The notes beneath the pieces were generated by a model. That model saw only the letters and a list, made by a program, of their open reading frames with translations, was not told where the DNA came from and searched no databases. DNA of 64,000 nt from contig BGKB01000089.1 in the NCBI GenBank assembly GCA_003116975.1, forward strand, positions 1 to 64,000, read 5' to 3'. Within the stretch, counting starts at the first letter, position 1; each line of letters begins with the position of its first letter. This document shows, in pieces, positions 56,242 to 64,000 of the stretch. The DNA comes from Aurantiochytrium sp. KH105. Its lineage: Eukaryota > Sar > Bigyra > Thraustochytrida > Thraustochytriidae. The translations under genes were made by a program, and so were the position numbers.

Positions 56242-59200
56242 ATGCTTTGCGAGTTGAGACTACGCCGCCGAGGCCGTGAACGCGACGGCGCACGTTACCG
56301 ACCAGAGCAAGCTGCAAAGGTGGAGATGCAACGAGTTGCAAGGCCCGAGCAGGCTCGCCGGCATGTAGAGCAAATATTCGCAGCCGCAGCCGCGGCAGCA
56401 GCAACAGGAGACACCCAGGGACCGATGAGACGCGCTGGCCAACGTGCAAGCAACAGGGACGTTTGCAAAAGAACGGTGGACATTAATTTCGCACGACACG
56501 TCATGCTCATGCTCGCCTTTTCCATTCTTATGGCGCTGCCCCACGTAGCCCTCGCCATCTCCACATATGGTGACCCTTGCAGGGCATCCGATGTGTGCGT
56601 ATGCGATAGCCTCAGTGCAACCGACGCCGCCATGGTCGTCAAGGAATTTGGCGTCAATATAAGTCACGCGCAGGAACTCACATGGCCGTCACTCTTTTTT
56701 GGTCGAGAGAGTAACCTCCTTGTCTCCGGTGAGTACATCTACATCAAAGACCCTTACGGAGCCCTCCGAGAAACGCACCTTGATGGGTACGGCACCGAAA
56801 ACTTTGTCAACGCACGCGAGCAAATTCGATTACGCGAAGGCCCATGGCCAACCGGACCATTCCGCAGCCGCCTTGACCTTGCCTATGCATATCTCGAAGA
56901 TCCGTCAAAGGGGATTCATCAGCGAAAATGGTTCGAAGTATGGTTCACAATCGAAGCATTTGCGGTTGACATGGGCGCATGGACACCCGACTCGTACAAT
57001 CGAAGCATTGTCACCATCACGCGCGAAACAGGAATACCTACCGACGAAGCACTTCCCCAACTTGGCGTTGCGAGGCAAAATGCGACGAGATTCTCTGATA
57101 TCTCGAGCTCCATCGCATATGTTGATACCGTTTTCGATGAAGATGGGAGCAATGCCATTGTATCGAATCCCTCTGTCGCGGGACGCTACGTAGTGTACTC
57201 CAAATTCTATCCTCTTTCGGGGCGAACACATGCTCTTCTCCATGATCTTGACACAGGTGCAACCAACGCCCTCGGGGGGTCGTACCCAAGCCTACTCGCA
57301 TCCAGCCAGCTACACGCGCGCGTGGCGTGGCTTGGCGACGCTTCCGCAGGATCCGCAATAGTATTTTGGGTTGACACGAGTGCTTCACAATCCCCAACCG
57401 AGAGTCTTGTTATCGACATCAATACCACCTTTAGTCTCCTCGAGCTTCCGACGCGGAGAAAGTACGAGGTGCGTGGAATTGACATTGATCCAATGAGCGA
57501 GAGCGCGCAAATGTTCTTGTGGAACGCCCAGCTCACAGCAACAAGACTTTTTCTTCAAGTCTGCAACACAGCGATTCTTGCCTCGAATACAACGTGCAAG
57601 CTAGTAAGCTGTGACACCACTGATGGCTGCGCTACACTCTCCAATCTGTTCGAAACCACTTCGGGTCAACTACTTCGCCTACACGACGCATCTGCAGAAA
57701 CTATTCTCTACATACTGGATGACGACATGCACGTACTCGTCGACGCAAGACTCACAGACCAGCAAGGCCTCGTGTCAGCGATGGGGTGTCTCGTCCCTCG
57801 AGATTTGTTTGATTCCTTGGTCGCTGTTACACTGTATCACGATACTATCCTGGGCATCCAATCCAATGGCTCCGTCTTCAGCTTTGATCTCGACAAAGAC
57901 AACGACCAAATCATCGACGGCTTTGACGTGTTCCCCTATGACGGCGCTGAAGCCTTTGATTCAGACAACGATGGAGTTGGCAACAAGCATGATCTCGTCA
58001 ATCACTCCTCGTATACGTGCGCATCTTCTGAAGAGCTTGGTGCGTGCAACAACGACAGCATCATTCTTTACCTGTGCTTTGCCTTTGCTTTTGCTGTATC
58101 ACTCGGCATTTGTCGCAAATTCACGCTGGGCATTTGGTCTCGTTGGGAAAACATTGCTCAAGGAATTCACTATGAAGTATTTGTTCGTCATCAGGAGGAA
58201 CTACAAGCCGCCAAACGTCGTGAAGCTGCACAGCAGCAAAATAACAACAATGTATCGGGAAAGAAGAAACGTATCCGGGGCGAAACGTATGCAAGCCTCA
58301 TGCCTTCGAACTCAAGCACCTTTTCTGAGCAGGATTCTCCGCCTCAGCCCCAAATTCCAGCCATTTCGCCCTCGCGCTCAAACACTAAAGGAGTGCCGGT
58401 TCTCGAGGCCGCTGAAGGGCCGCGCGACCACCTCGTTCAATTTCGCCGCTGCCCGGAAATGATGGAGCTCAAAGAACTTGGATCAGAAATTCTTACTGGC
58501 CAAGAGGCTGCCGATACTCTCATGCCAACCTACTTGCAAAAATGCGGCGCTCTCGTGGAAAAGGTGATGCTCAGCCAGCATACCACCGCAACGCGAGCCG
58601 TCGATGTCGTACGAGGTCTCATCGATCTTTTTGCAGTAATCAGCGTCGTAGTGGCCTTCATCCCGATTACATATAGCCATGCTCTTGCCTTGGACGAAGA
58701 GACGGTGCGTCTACACGCCAAGCTCGAATGGGTTGACTGGTACATTTCTGCGGGCTTTCTGATGCGCATTATTCTCGAACGCTCAAAGCCAGATCTTTCC
58801 GTCAATGACTGGACGGGCAGCAAGTTCTGGGTCGAGATCTTGGCTCTTGTCACCATTCCGCCAGGTCTCAAAGAGTACATGACGAATTTTTACTTTGTGA
58901 GCCAAGTGCTCCGGTGCTGCATTGTATTTCGGGTCGCGCGCGCCTACCGCCGCTTCTTCATGGAAAAGCGTCTCGTTCATGTGCTCATCAACTCACCAGA
59001 CTACTTCCTGGGGGCTCTCATCATTGGATTCATGATTGTCTGCGCAGGCGCCGTGGCACAATTCGAGGCTGAGTCGGACCCATCGGGCCTTGCCGATTTT
59101 CAAATCTCCCTGTGGTTCTCTGCCGTCACAATCACCACTGTTGGGTATGGCGACTATGCGCCTCTTACCAAGCTCGGGCGCCTTCTCACCATCTTCATGA

Positions 59201-61077
59201 TGATTTTCGGCGTCGGCCTCGTCGGAACCATCTCGGGCTCCGTCGCAAAGGCTATTCAGACCGTAGGGTCTACAGAGGAAAAGGTCAAGCAGCTGAAAGC
59301 GGACAATCGCGCGCGCTATGAGCAGTACAAAGATGTCTTTGATCTCAGTGCGCTTGCTTACAACCCAATACTCATGTCTGTGGCCCCCGTTTTTATTCGG
59401 GGCGAGCTGCGTGCCAGGGCCATGGCTGCCGCCAACAAGCGAACCATAATCTCTGCCATGAGCGACCCGTCGTCTCCATCGGCCGGAGGCTTTCTCCATG
59501 GACGCGTGAGCTCCATGTGGCCCGAAGCTAATTTTCGGCGCAGATATTCCTCGACAGCGTCGGCCTCATCGGATGGGACTGCCCACACACACTCTACTTT
59601 CTCCAGCGGATCCTCGTCTCAGCACAAAGCGCCGCAGCGAATGGCATTCCCGATTAATCTCGGGGTGGGTGAGCTCGTTGCTTGCCATGATGGTTGGCGA
59701 AATCGCTCATCCCTGAGTCAGACTGCAGCCCACGTTCCGCCTCGTCGTCGCGAGGCAGCCATGGAAAAGTTTCTTGGCCATCTTGCGGACCGCAATGGAG
59801 GTTGTCCTCCCAAGGTGCGCATTCTGCTGCTCTTGCAATCATTCCAAATCGATGCGTACCACAAAATGCCAAACTTTGCAGAGTTCGCTGGCTCTTTGAC
59901 GCGTATCATTTGCGAGCCGCTGCGCCAAAACGATTCGGTGATTGAAAAGACCTTTGCTTTGGCTGCCGATGCGCGACGAAATGCCAAGCCCGCGCCTGGG
60001 GCTGACGAAGAAGGTCCACGCGTACCAGATATTGAGCGATACAGCATCGCGGACCCTCTTGACGAGAAGCTGGAAAAGATGGAAAAGCTACTTTCGGACC
60101 CGCGCTACCAGCTGCTCAAACGAGTCGACTTTGCGCTTCTCCTCAGCGAGCTTACGCTCATTGTTCTTGAGTTTGAACGCTTGGAAATGGTACAATGGGC
60201 ATTCCAAAACCTTGCGCCGCGAAAGCACGCGCGTATGCCCAGAGCGGAGCACGTCTCGCAGGCACGGTACAACCGGGTCAAGTCCTACATTTCTTCGCTT
60301 CCGGACGAAGACATGCAAATGTCTCCAGAAGATTTTGTTGACCATATGGAGACAGAAGCCGGCGTGCGTCGAGGTGGAACGTCCAAGTTTGCTGTGCGCG
60401 TCCGTCGCGCCATTGAGCGAATGAAAACGCATCCTCATTTGCTGCAAGCCGCTGGCTCAGAATCTGCCAACACTTCGCAGTCCGCAGAACCCGCTTCGCC
60501 CCCGAATGGCCGCCGACGTTCGTTGTTGGGGCGCTTCTTGGTGGCAGGCCGAAGTGTGGCACACAACACGCGGACGGGTCCAGGCGCAACCATCACTCCT
60601 CTGCCACAAGGGATGAACATGCCTCAAAGTTCGTTTCATCAAGTGACCATGCTTGCCCGTGCGCGTCAGCGCATTGTGCGTCAATCTATTCTTGCTGCCG
60701 AAAATGGCGAGAATGAAGACGATAGAAGCGAAAAGGTCAAAAATGGAGAGCCTGACACAACCAACCAGGAGGTCACAGAGAACCTCCCCGAACTTGACGC
60801 CAGAGCAAAGGAGGCGGAATTGCTTGATAACCTGCCTGCAGAAGCAGAGTCTGCAGTAGGAGCAGAGTCTGCAGTAGGAGCTTCCGTGCAGCCTGCCTCG
60901 TCACGTACAATGCAACGTCTCGTTCGAGATTCCGTTCTTCAAATTAACACCCTGGATCACGAACTTACAGAGATTGAGGACGAAACTGATCTTGGCGAAA
61001 ACATCCAGGCCCCCGCTGCTGATGCTGCTTTAGATGCCGACAGTGATCCAAAAGCTGACAAGGAAAAAGAACTATAA
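56242..61077 (+). CDS. Voltage-gated-like K+ channel with large N-terminal ectodomain
   Basis: 1,611 aa from the first ATG (56242). A start at 56425 would also fit and would put the hydrophobic segment RHVMLMLAFSILMALPHVALA (about 86-105) in signal-peptide position. Residues about 106-600 form a Cys- and N-glycosylation-site-containing ectodomain. It ends in two Ca2+-binding loops of thrombospondin type-3 style at about 549-585 (DLDKDNDQIIDGFDVFP, then DSDNDGVGNKHDL). A transmembrane helix (about 606-625) and a cytosolic linker follow. The channel core (about 790-1010) has S1-S4-like helices with a weak S4 (LRCCIVFRVARAYRR), then S5-pore-S6 with the K+ filter TVGYGD at 966-971. The 600-residue cytosolic tail has coiled-coil and Ser-rich parts. 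Predicted to conduct K+ across the plasma membrane or an endomembrane. Confidence 0.87.
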   Translation: MLCELRLRRRGRERDGARYRPEQAAKVEMQRVARPEQARRHVEQIFAAAAAAAATGDTQGPMRRAGQRASNRDVCKRTVDINFARHVMLMLAFSILMALPHVALAISTYGDPCRASDVCVCDSLSATDAAMVVKEFGVNISHAQELTWPSLFFGRESNLLVSGEYIYIKDPYGALRETHLDGYGTENFVNAREQIRLREGPWPTGPFRSRLDLAYAYLEDPSKGIHQRKWFEVWFTIEAFAVDMGAWTPDSYNRSIVTITRETGIPTDEALPQLGVARQNATRFSDISSSIAYVDTVFDEDGSNAIVSNPSVAGRYVVYSKFYPLSGRTHALLHDLDTGATNALGGSYPSLLASSQLHARVAWLGDASAGSAIVFWVDTSASQSPTESLVIDINTTFSLLELPTRRKYEVRGIDIDPMSESAQMFLWNAQLTATRLFLQVCNTAILASNTTCKLVSCDTTDGCATLSNLFETTSGQLLRLHDASAETILYILDDDMHVLVDARLTDQQGLVSAMGCLVPRDLFDSLVAVTLYHDTILGIQSNGSVFSFDLDKDNDQIIDGFDVFPYDGAEAFDSDNDGVGNKHDLVNHSSYTCASSEELGACNNDSIILYLCFAFAFAVSLGICRKFTLGIWSRWENIAQGIHYEVFVRHQEELQAAKRREAAQQQNNNNVSGKKKRIRGETYASLMPSNSSTFSEQDSPPQPQIPAISPSRSNTKGVPVLEAAEGPRDHLVQFRRCPEMMELKELGSEILTGQEAADTLMPTYLQKCGALVEKVMLSQHTTATRAVDVVRGLIDLFAVISVVVAFIPITYSHALALDEETVRLHAKLEWVDWYISAGFLMRIILERSKPDLSVNDWTGSKFWVEILALVTIPPGLKEYMTNFYFVSQVLRCCIVFRVARAYRRFFMEKRLVHVLINSPDYFLGALIIGFMIVCAGAVAQFEAESDPSGLADFQISLWFSAVTITTVGYGDYAPLTKLGRLLTIFMMIFGVGLVGTISGSVAKAIQTVGSTEEKVKQLKADNRARYEQYKDVFDLSALAYNPILMSVAPVFIRGELRARAMAAANKRTIISAMSDPSSPSAGGFLHGRVSSMWPEANFRRRYSSTASASSDGTAHTHSTFSSGSSSQHKAPQRMAFPINLGVGELVACHDGWRNRSSLSQTAAHVPPRRREAAMEKFLGHLADRNGGCPPKVRILLLLQSFQIDAYHKMPNFAEFAGSLTRIICEPLRQNDSVIEKTFALAADARRNAKPAPGADEEGPRVPDIERYSIADPLDEKLEKMEKLLSDPRYQLLKRVDFALLLSELTLIVLEFERLEMVQWAFQNLAPRKHARMPRAEHVSQARYNRVKSYISSLPDEDMQMSPEDFVDHMETEAGVRRGGTSKFAVRVRRAIERMKTHPHLLQAAGSESANTSQSAEPASPPNGRRRSLLGRFLVAGRSVAHNTRTGPGATITPLPQGMNMPQSSFHQVTMLARARQRIVRQSILAAENGENEDDRSEKVKNGEPDTTNQEVTENLPELDARAKEAELLDNLPAEAESAVGAESAVGASVQPASSRTMQRLVRDSVLQINTLDHELTEIEDETDLGENIQAPAADAALDADSDPKADKEKEL

Positions 61078-61345
61078 GAGCAAAGAACGAGGAGAAAACG
61101 AACTTGTTTCATAGTCCAACATCCACTTATGTCAGCCGCAAATAGGCCTACTTCTATTCAATTCTCTCCGTATTTGCTTATGACTCGTCACGGAAGCACA
61201 TTAGTTCTTACAGGAACGAAGCGAGCAAATAAACTCTCGAACTTATAAATATTTGAGAGCATGACTTGATCATGTGTGTCCTTTGCTTTCTTCTTCCCAA
61301 GAAAGGAATTACATTTTGCAAATGAAAAGAGAACGATCATGCGCA

Positions 61346-63970
61346 TTAATCTATAAGAAGAGCACGCAAACGCTCGAGGCGCTGACGAGGGGCATCCGGC
61401 CCGCCGCGCATCGCAAGTTCCTCATCAAGCACTATGGCACGACCAAGTGCTTCTTCAGCGCTAACCAACTTCTTCAGCTCTTCGGGGACCAAGCAGTCTT
61501 CGCGTTGAACGGCGGTTCGCAGTTGAAGCAATTTTTGCCGCGAATCAGCTTTTGAGAGGATTAGCTTGTGTGCCAAGGCAAGAGCAGGCCTCAGGTCTCG
61601 GCCTTCGACGTCGAGCATGCATGCTTTGAATTTGGCTTCTAGTGCAAACGCCAGATTGCTGCGATCGCCGACGCTTTCCGCGAGCAATTCTAGCTCCTGA
61701 ATCGCTTCCAAAGAGATCTTGAAGAGACGCGGCGATTTCATGGCCACCTGCACAAGGCAGGCAAGCATCTCTATTCGCTCCTTTCGAAGCATAATACTGG
61801 GGGATTGGGCCTGATGTTGCGACTTTTGTGCGTCGAGAAGAGTTGCAAAAGTCTTATGAGCGGACTCATTCTCGCCTGCAGCGCTCAAAGTGGTCGCCTT
61901 GTCCATGAGAGCGCGACGATGATCTTCCCAGCGGCGAGCAGCAAGCGCGTATTTCAGATGGTGTTCGTGCATCTCGATCGCCTCGTCGAACTTGCCTTGC
62001 ATGCGGAGAGCAGTGCCAATGGTTGCCAAAGATGGGCCAACGCCGGTCTGGGCGGCACGCTGAGATGGAAGACCTACCTTTCTTTCAAGGATGGGTCTGC
62101 ATTCGTCTGCGTCTTCACATTCATCTTGTTCCACTTGTGCATCGTGCAGACCATTCTTCTTGGTCTCACCGATACAATCGGTTGCGTCGCTTGTGGTCTC
62201 TCCGAGAGCGTAGCTGGTGGCAAGTGCCAATCGATCGCGCTCCGTGAGCTCGGCTTCAAGCCCAGCTCCCCTTTGCAATTGGATCTGGGCCTTTGCAGCA
62301 AGCACATGACAACGTAAAACAATGAACTCGTCATCAGCACATAGATGCAAAAGCTTTTCGGCATCAGCTTCCGCGCCGAGAAGATCCCCCTTGTGACGTT
62401 TAAGCGCAACAAGCTCACGTAGCACAGCCATTACGAGGCGCGGGTTACGATCGAGGACTTGCGAAGCCATCGCGTATGCCTTTTCCAACTTAGAAATGCT
62501 TTTGTCTCGCTTGCCGCGCTTGAAGCATGCTACAAAAGCTTCTTCGAACGGCTCCTGCTCTGCTATCGGCTCGACACACTTTGGAATCGTGCGTTGCGTG
62601 ACCGCTTTGTCCTGGTTTTTAGAAGGACGCGATGGTGCGGACTTCTTCTTGACTGTGGCTGACGAAGCCTTTCCGCCGCGAAGATGGGTAGTGCGATCCT
62701 CGATGACGAGGGCCTTGGGCTCACACTGCGCCAATGTAGTATCTATGTACACATTCTTTTCGCGATATATTTCCCCCAAAAGAGACTCGAGTCTTGCTTG
62801 GATGCGCTTTCTTTCTCCGACAAGATTGACAACGGCCCGGGAGGCCCGAACGCAGGCACTCAGTGGACGAGAGGCCTGTACAGTTTCGTGAGAAAGAGAC
62901 GGATGACGTGGACTGAGTTGTAGACCGTTCTCCTCGGCGGCATGATTGATCGCCTGAATCCCAGGGCCCTCGCAGATCGCCACAAGCTCAGCTTGAGTTG
63001 AAAGGTCTTCCTCATTCTTTTCAGTGAACTTGATGTTTCCACTACTGCTCTCATCCAAATCATCGCCTGCAGCCTTCAACACGGGCCGTGGCTTTGCATA
63101 GGTCGGCGCTGCTGCTGTTCGAAAGGTCACGCGTGGTCGATCAATTTCGCCGAATCGGTCTGCGTGCCGCTTGGCGCCCTCGCTCGATTCTAGTTCGCGA
63201 CCCATTGCTGTAATGAGCTGAAGCGAGTCGAACCGGCCATCAATTCTGAGCTTTCCTTCCTCGTCGAGAGGAAACCGAGACAGAGGCCATCGCGTGGAAG
63301 CTTCTGCTCGGGCATCGGCAGCTTCGAGCGCAGTGGGCCCCTCTTCATGGCTCGTCCAGATTACAGAGCTGTTGCTGCATATACTTGCTGCTCCGCTCTC
63401 CGCGGCGTTCGAGTCATGGCTCTGCTGGCTTGGAGTTCTGGATAAGTGGCCGACGCCCGTGAGATCCTCTTGCATGGTGAGATGAAAAACAGGTTGCGTC
63501 GTCGACGAGTCATCGGTACTATCGGCGCTAAACTGGGATCCGCGCTTGTCTATTGGATCATGCGCAACATGTGGATCTGCTGTCTTGAGGTTGCGCGCTC
63601 GTGCCCTCGGCGATTGTAACGAAGACCGAAAGCGTCGTCGATCACGAGGAGATCCTGAAGGCTTGGCAGGAATGTGAGTTTGCGCGCCGATATCCTCGAT
63701 GAGCTCTGTAAAGTCGTGATCGACTTCGTCGCGGAGCTCGCGGATATTTTCCTGCCGTGAAATTGACGAGCGGCGACGAACAGGTGACTGTGATGAGCGC
63801 TGAGACCTCCTCGAAGCTCCGCTTCCATTCGAGGCAGCGGCTTCCTGGCTGCGTTCGTTTTGTGTGAGACCTAGCAAGGCTCCCCACACCGTTTTGGAGT
63901 TGTTCGCCTCGGTCACTTGCTGAGTTGCGAGGCGTAATTTGTGGTTGTGCAAGAGTTCTTGCGGCGTCAT
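61346..63970 (-). CDS. TPR-like repeat protein, 874 aa
   Basis: Starts at MTPQELLHNHKL. The first about 420 residues are largely disordered and Ser/Arg-rich (SRRSQRSSQSPVRRRSS). Residues about 480-830 are alpha-helical with TPR-like pairs: FEEAFVACFKRGKRDKSI, PSLATIGTALRMQGKFDEAIE, then WEDHRRALMDKATTLSAAGENESAHKTF. No enzymatic motif is seen. TPR arrays usually mediate protein binding; partners are unknown. It converges on the K+ channel gene, whose stop lies about 270 bp away. The C-terminal end is helical and Arg-rich. Confidence 0.78.
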   Translation of the reverse strand: MTPQELLHNHKLRLATQQVTEANNSKTVWGALLGLTQNERSQEAAASNGSGASRRSQRSSQSPVRRRSSISRQENIRELRDEVDHDFTELIEDIGAQTHIPAKPSGSPRDRRRFRSSLQSPRARARNLKTADPHVAHDPIDKRGSQFSADSTDDSSTTQPVFHLTMQEDLTGVGHLSRTPSQQSHDSNAAESGAASICSNSSVIWTSHEEGPTALEAADARAEASTRWPLSRFPLDEEGKLRIDGRFDSLQLITAMGRELESSEGAKRHADRFGEIDRPRVTFRTAAAPTYAKPRPVLKAAGDDLDESSSGNIKFTEKNEEDLSTQAELVAICEGPGIQAINHAAEENGLQLSPRHPSLSHETVQASRPLSACVRASRAVVNLVGERKRIQARLESLLGEIYREKNVYIDTTLAQCEPKALVIEDRTTHLRGGKASSATVKKKSAPSRPSKNQDKAVTQRTIPKCVEPIAEQEPFEEAFVACFKRGKRDKSISKLEKAYAMASQVLDRNPRLVMAVLRELVALKRHKGDLLGAEADAEKLLHLCADDEFIVLRCHVLAAKAQIQLQRGAGLEAELTERDRLALATSYALGETTSDATDCIGETKKNGLHDAQVEQDECEDADECRPILERKVGLPSQRAAQTGVGPSLATIGTALRMQGKFDEAIEMHEHHLKYALAARRWEDHRRALMDKATTLSAAGENESAHKTFATLLDAQKSQHQAQSPSIMLRKERIEMLACLVQVAMKSPRLFKISLEAIQELELLAESVGDRSNLAFALEAKFKACMLDVEGRDLRPALALAHKLILSKADSRQKLLQLRTAVQREDCLVPEELKKLVSAEEALGRAIVLDEELAMRGGPDAPRQRLERLRALLID

Positions 63971-64000
63971 TTTGTCGCGTTTTCCGGAGCTGCCTCTTCT

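Overview
The window is nuclear DNA of a GC-rich, intron-poor protist. The gene content (CaaX-ended cytochrome b5, WRKY19-like Cys/His knuckle repeats, LRR-Roc-COR-TIR, giant calpain, DZIP1-like ciliary protein, ATG16 with WD40) fits a flagellated stramenopile. A labyrinthulomycete/thraustochytrid-type genome is my best guess, but this is inferred from protein style and not proven. There are no bacterial operons, rRNA, tRNA or CRISPR that I can see.

Layout. 0-3.4 kb: repeat-rich, with one orphan ORF bracketed by diverged direct repeats. 3.4-12.5 kb (minus): a 2,490-aa calpain with EF-hands, then a Siw14-type (PFA-DSP) phosphatase. 12.8-21.8 kb (minus): a 3,004-aa USP34/USP9X-like deubiquitinase, head to head with a plus-strand ATG16 gene (22.2-24.3 kb) whose first exon is separated by a 257-bp intron. 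24.6-29.5 kb: a polyQ coiled-coil protein, a CUEDC2-like protein and an unrecognised 777-aa protein. 30.5-32.3 kb: a TKL-like kinase with a PH domain. 33.1-39.5 kb: an 18-exon gene for a 1,333-aa LRR-Roc-COR-TIR protein. 39.9-46.4 kb: a small cytochrome b5-domain protein with a CaaX end, an N-terminal-motor kinesin and a Cys/His-repeat (WRKY19-like) protein. 46.4-52.1 kb: a GC-rich, microsatellite-rich stretch with no convincing gene. 52.1-61.1 kb: a two-exon DZIP1-like gene head to head with a K+ channel that carries a large N-terminal luminal/extracellular domain. 61.3-64 kb: a TPR-like protein.

The standout is the 33-39 kb gene. In a window where other genes have zero or one intron, it has 17 GT-AG introns, all phase 2. 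Sixteen consecutive exons (75-87 bp) each encode exactly one ribonuclease-inhibitor-type LRR. Introns and exons were copied together, including a mosaic 599-bp three-exon duplication, and differences among the 26-residue repeats fall mostly at the strand-face positions. The C-terminus is a TIR domain rather than the kinase of LRRK proteins. This looks like an evolvable receptor or signalling NTPase, plausibly an innate-recognition protein; that role is inference.

Two gene pairs share short divergent promoters (USP-like/ATG16, 396 bp; DZIP1-like/K+ channel, 382 bp). Several genes needed start correction: apparent upstream extensions begin at TTG/GTG or run through a neighbour, and the first ATG or a spliced first exon gives a better model.
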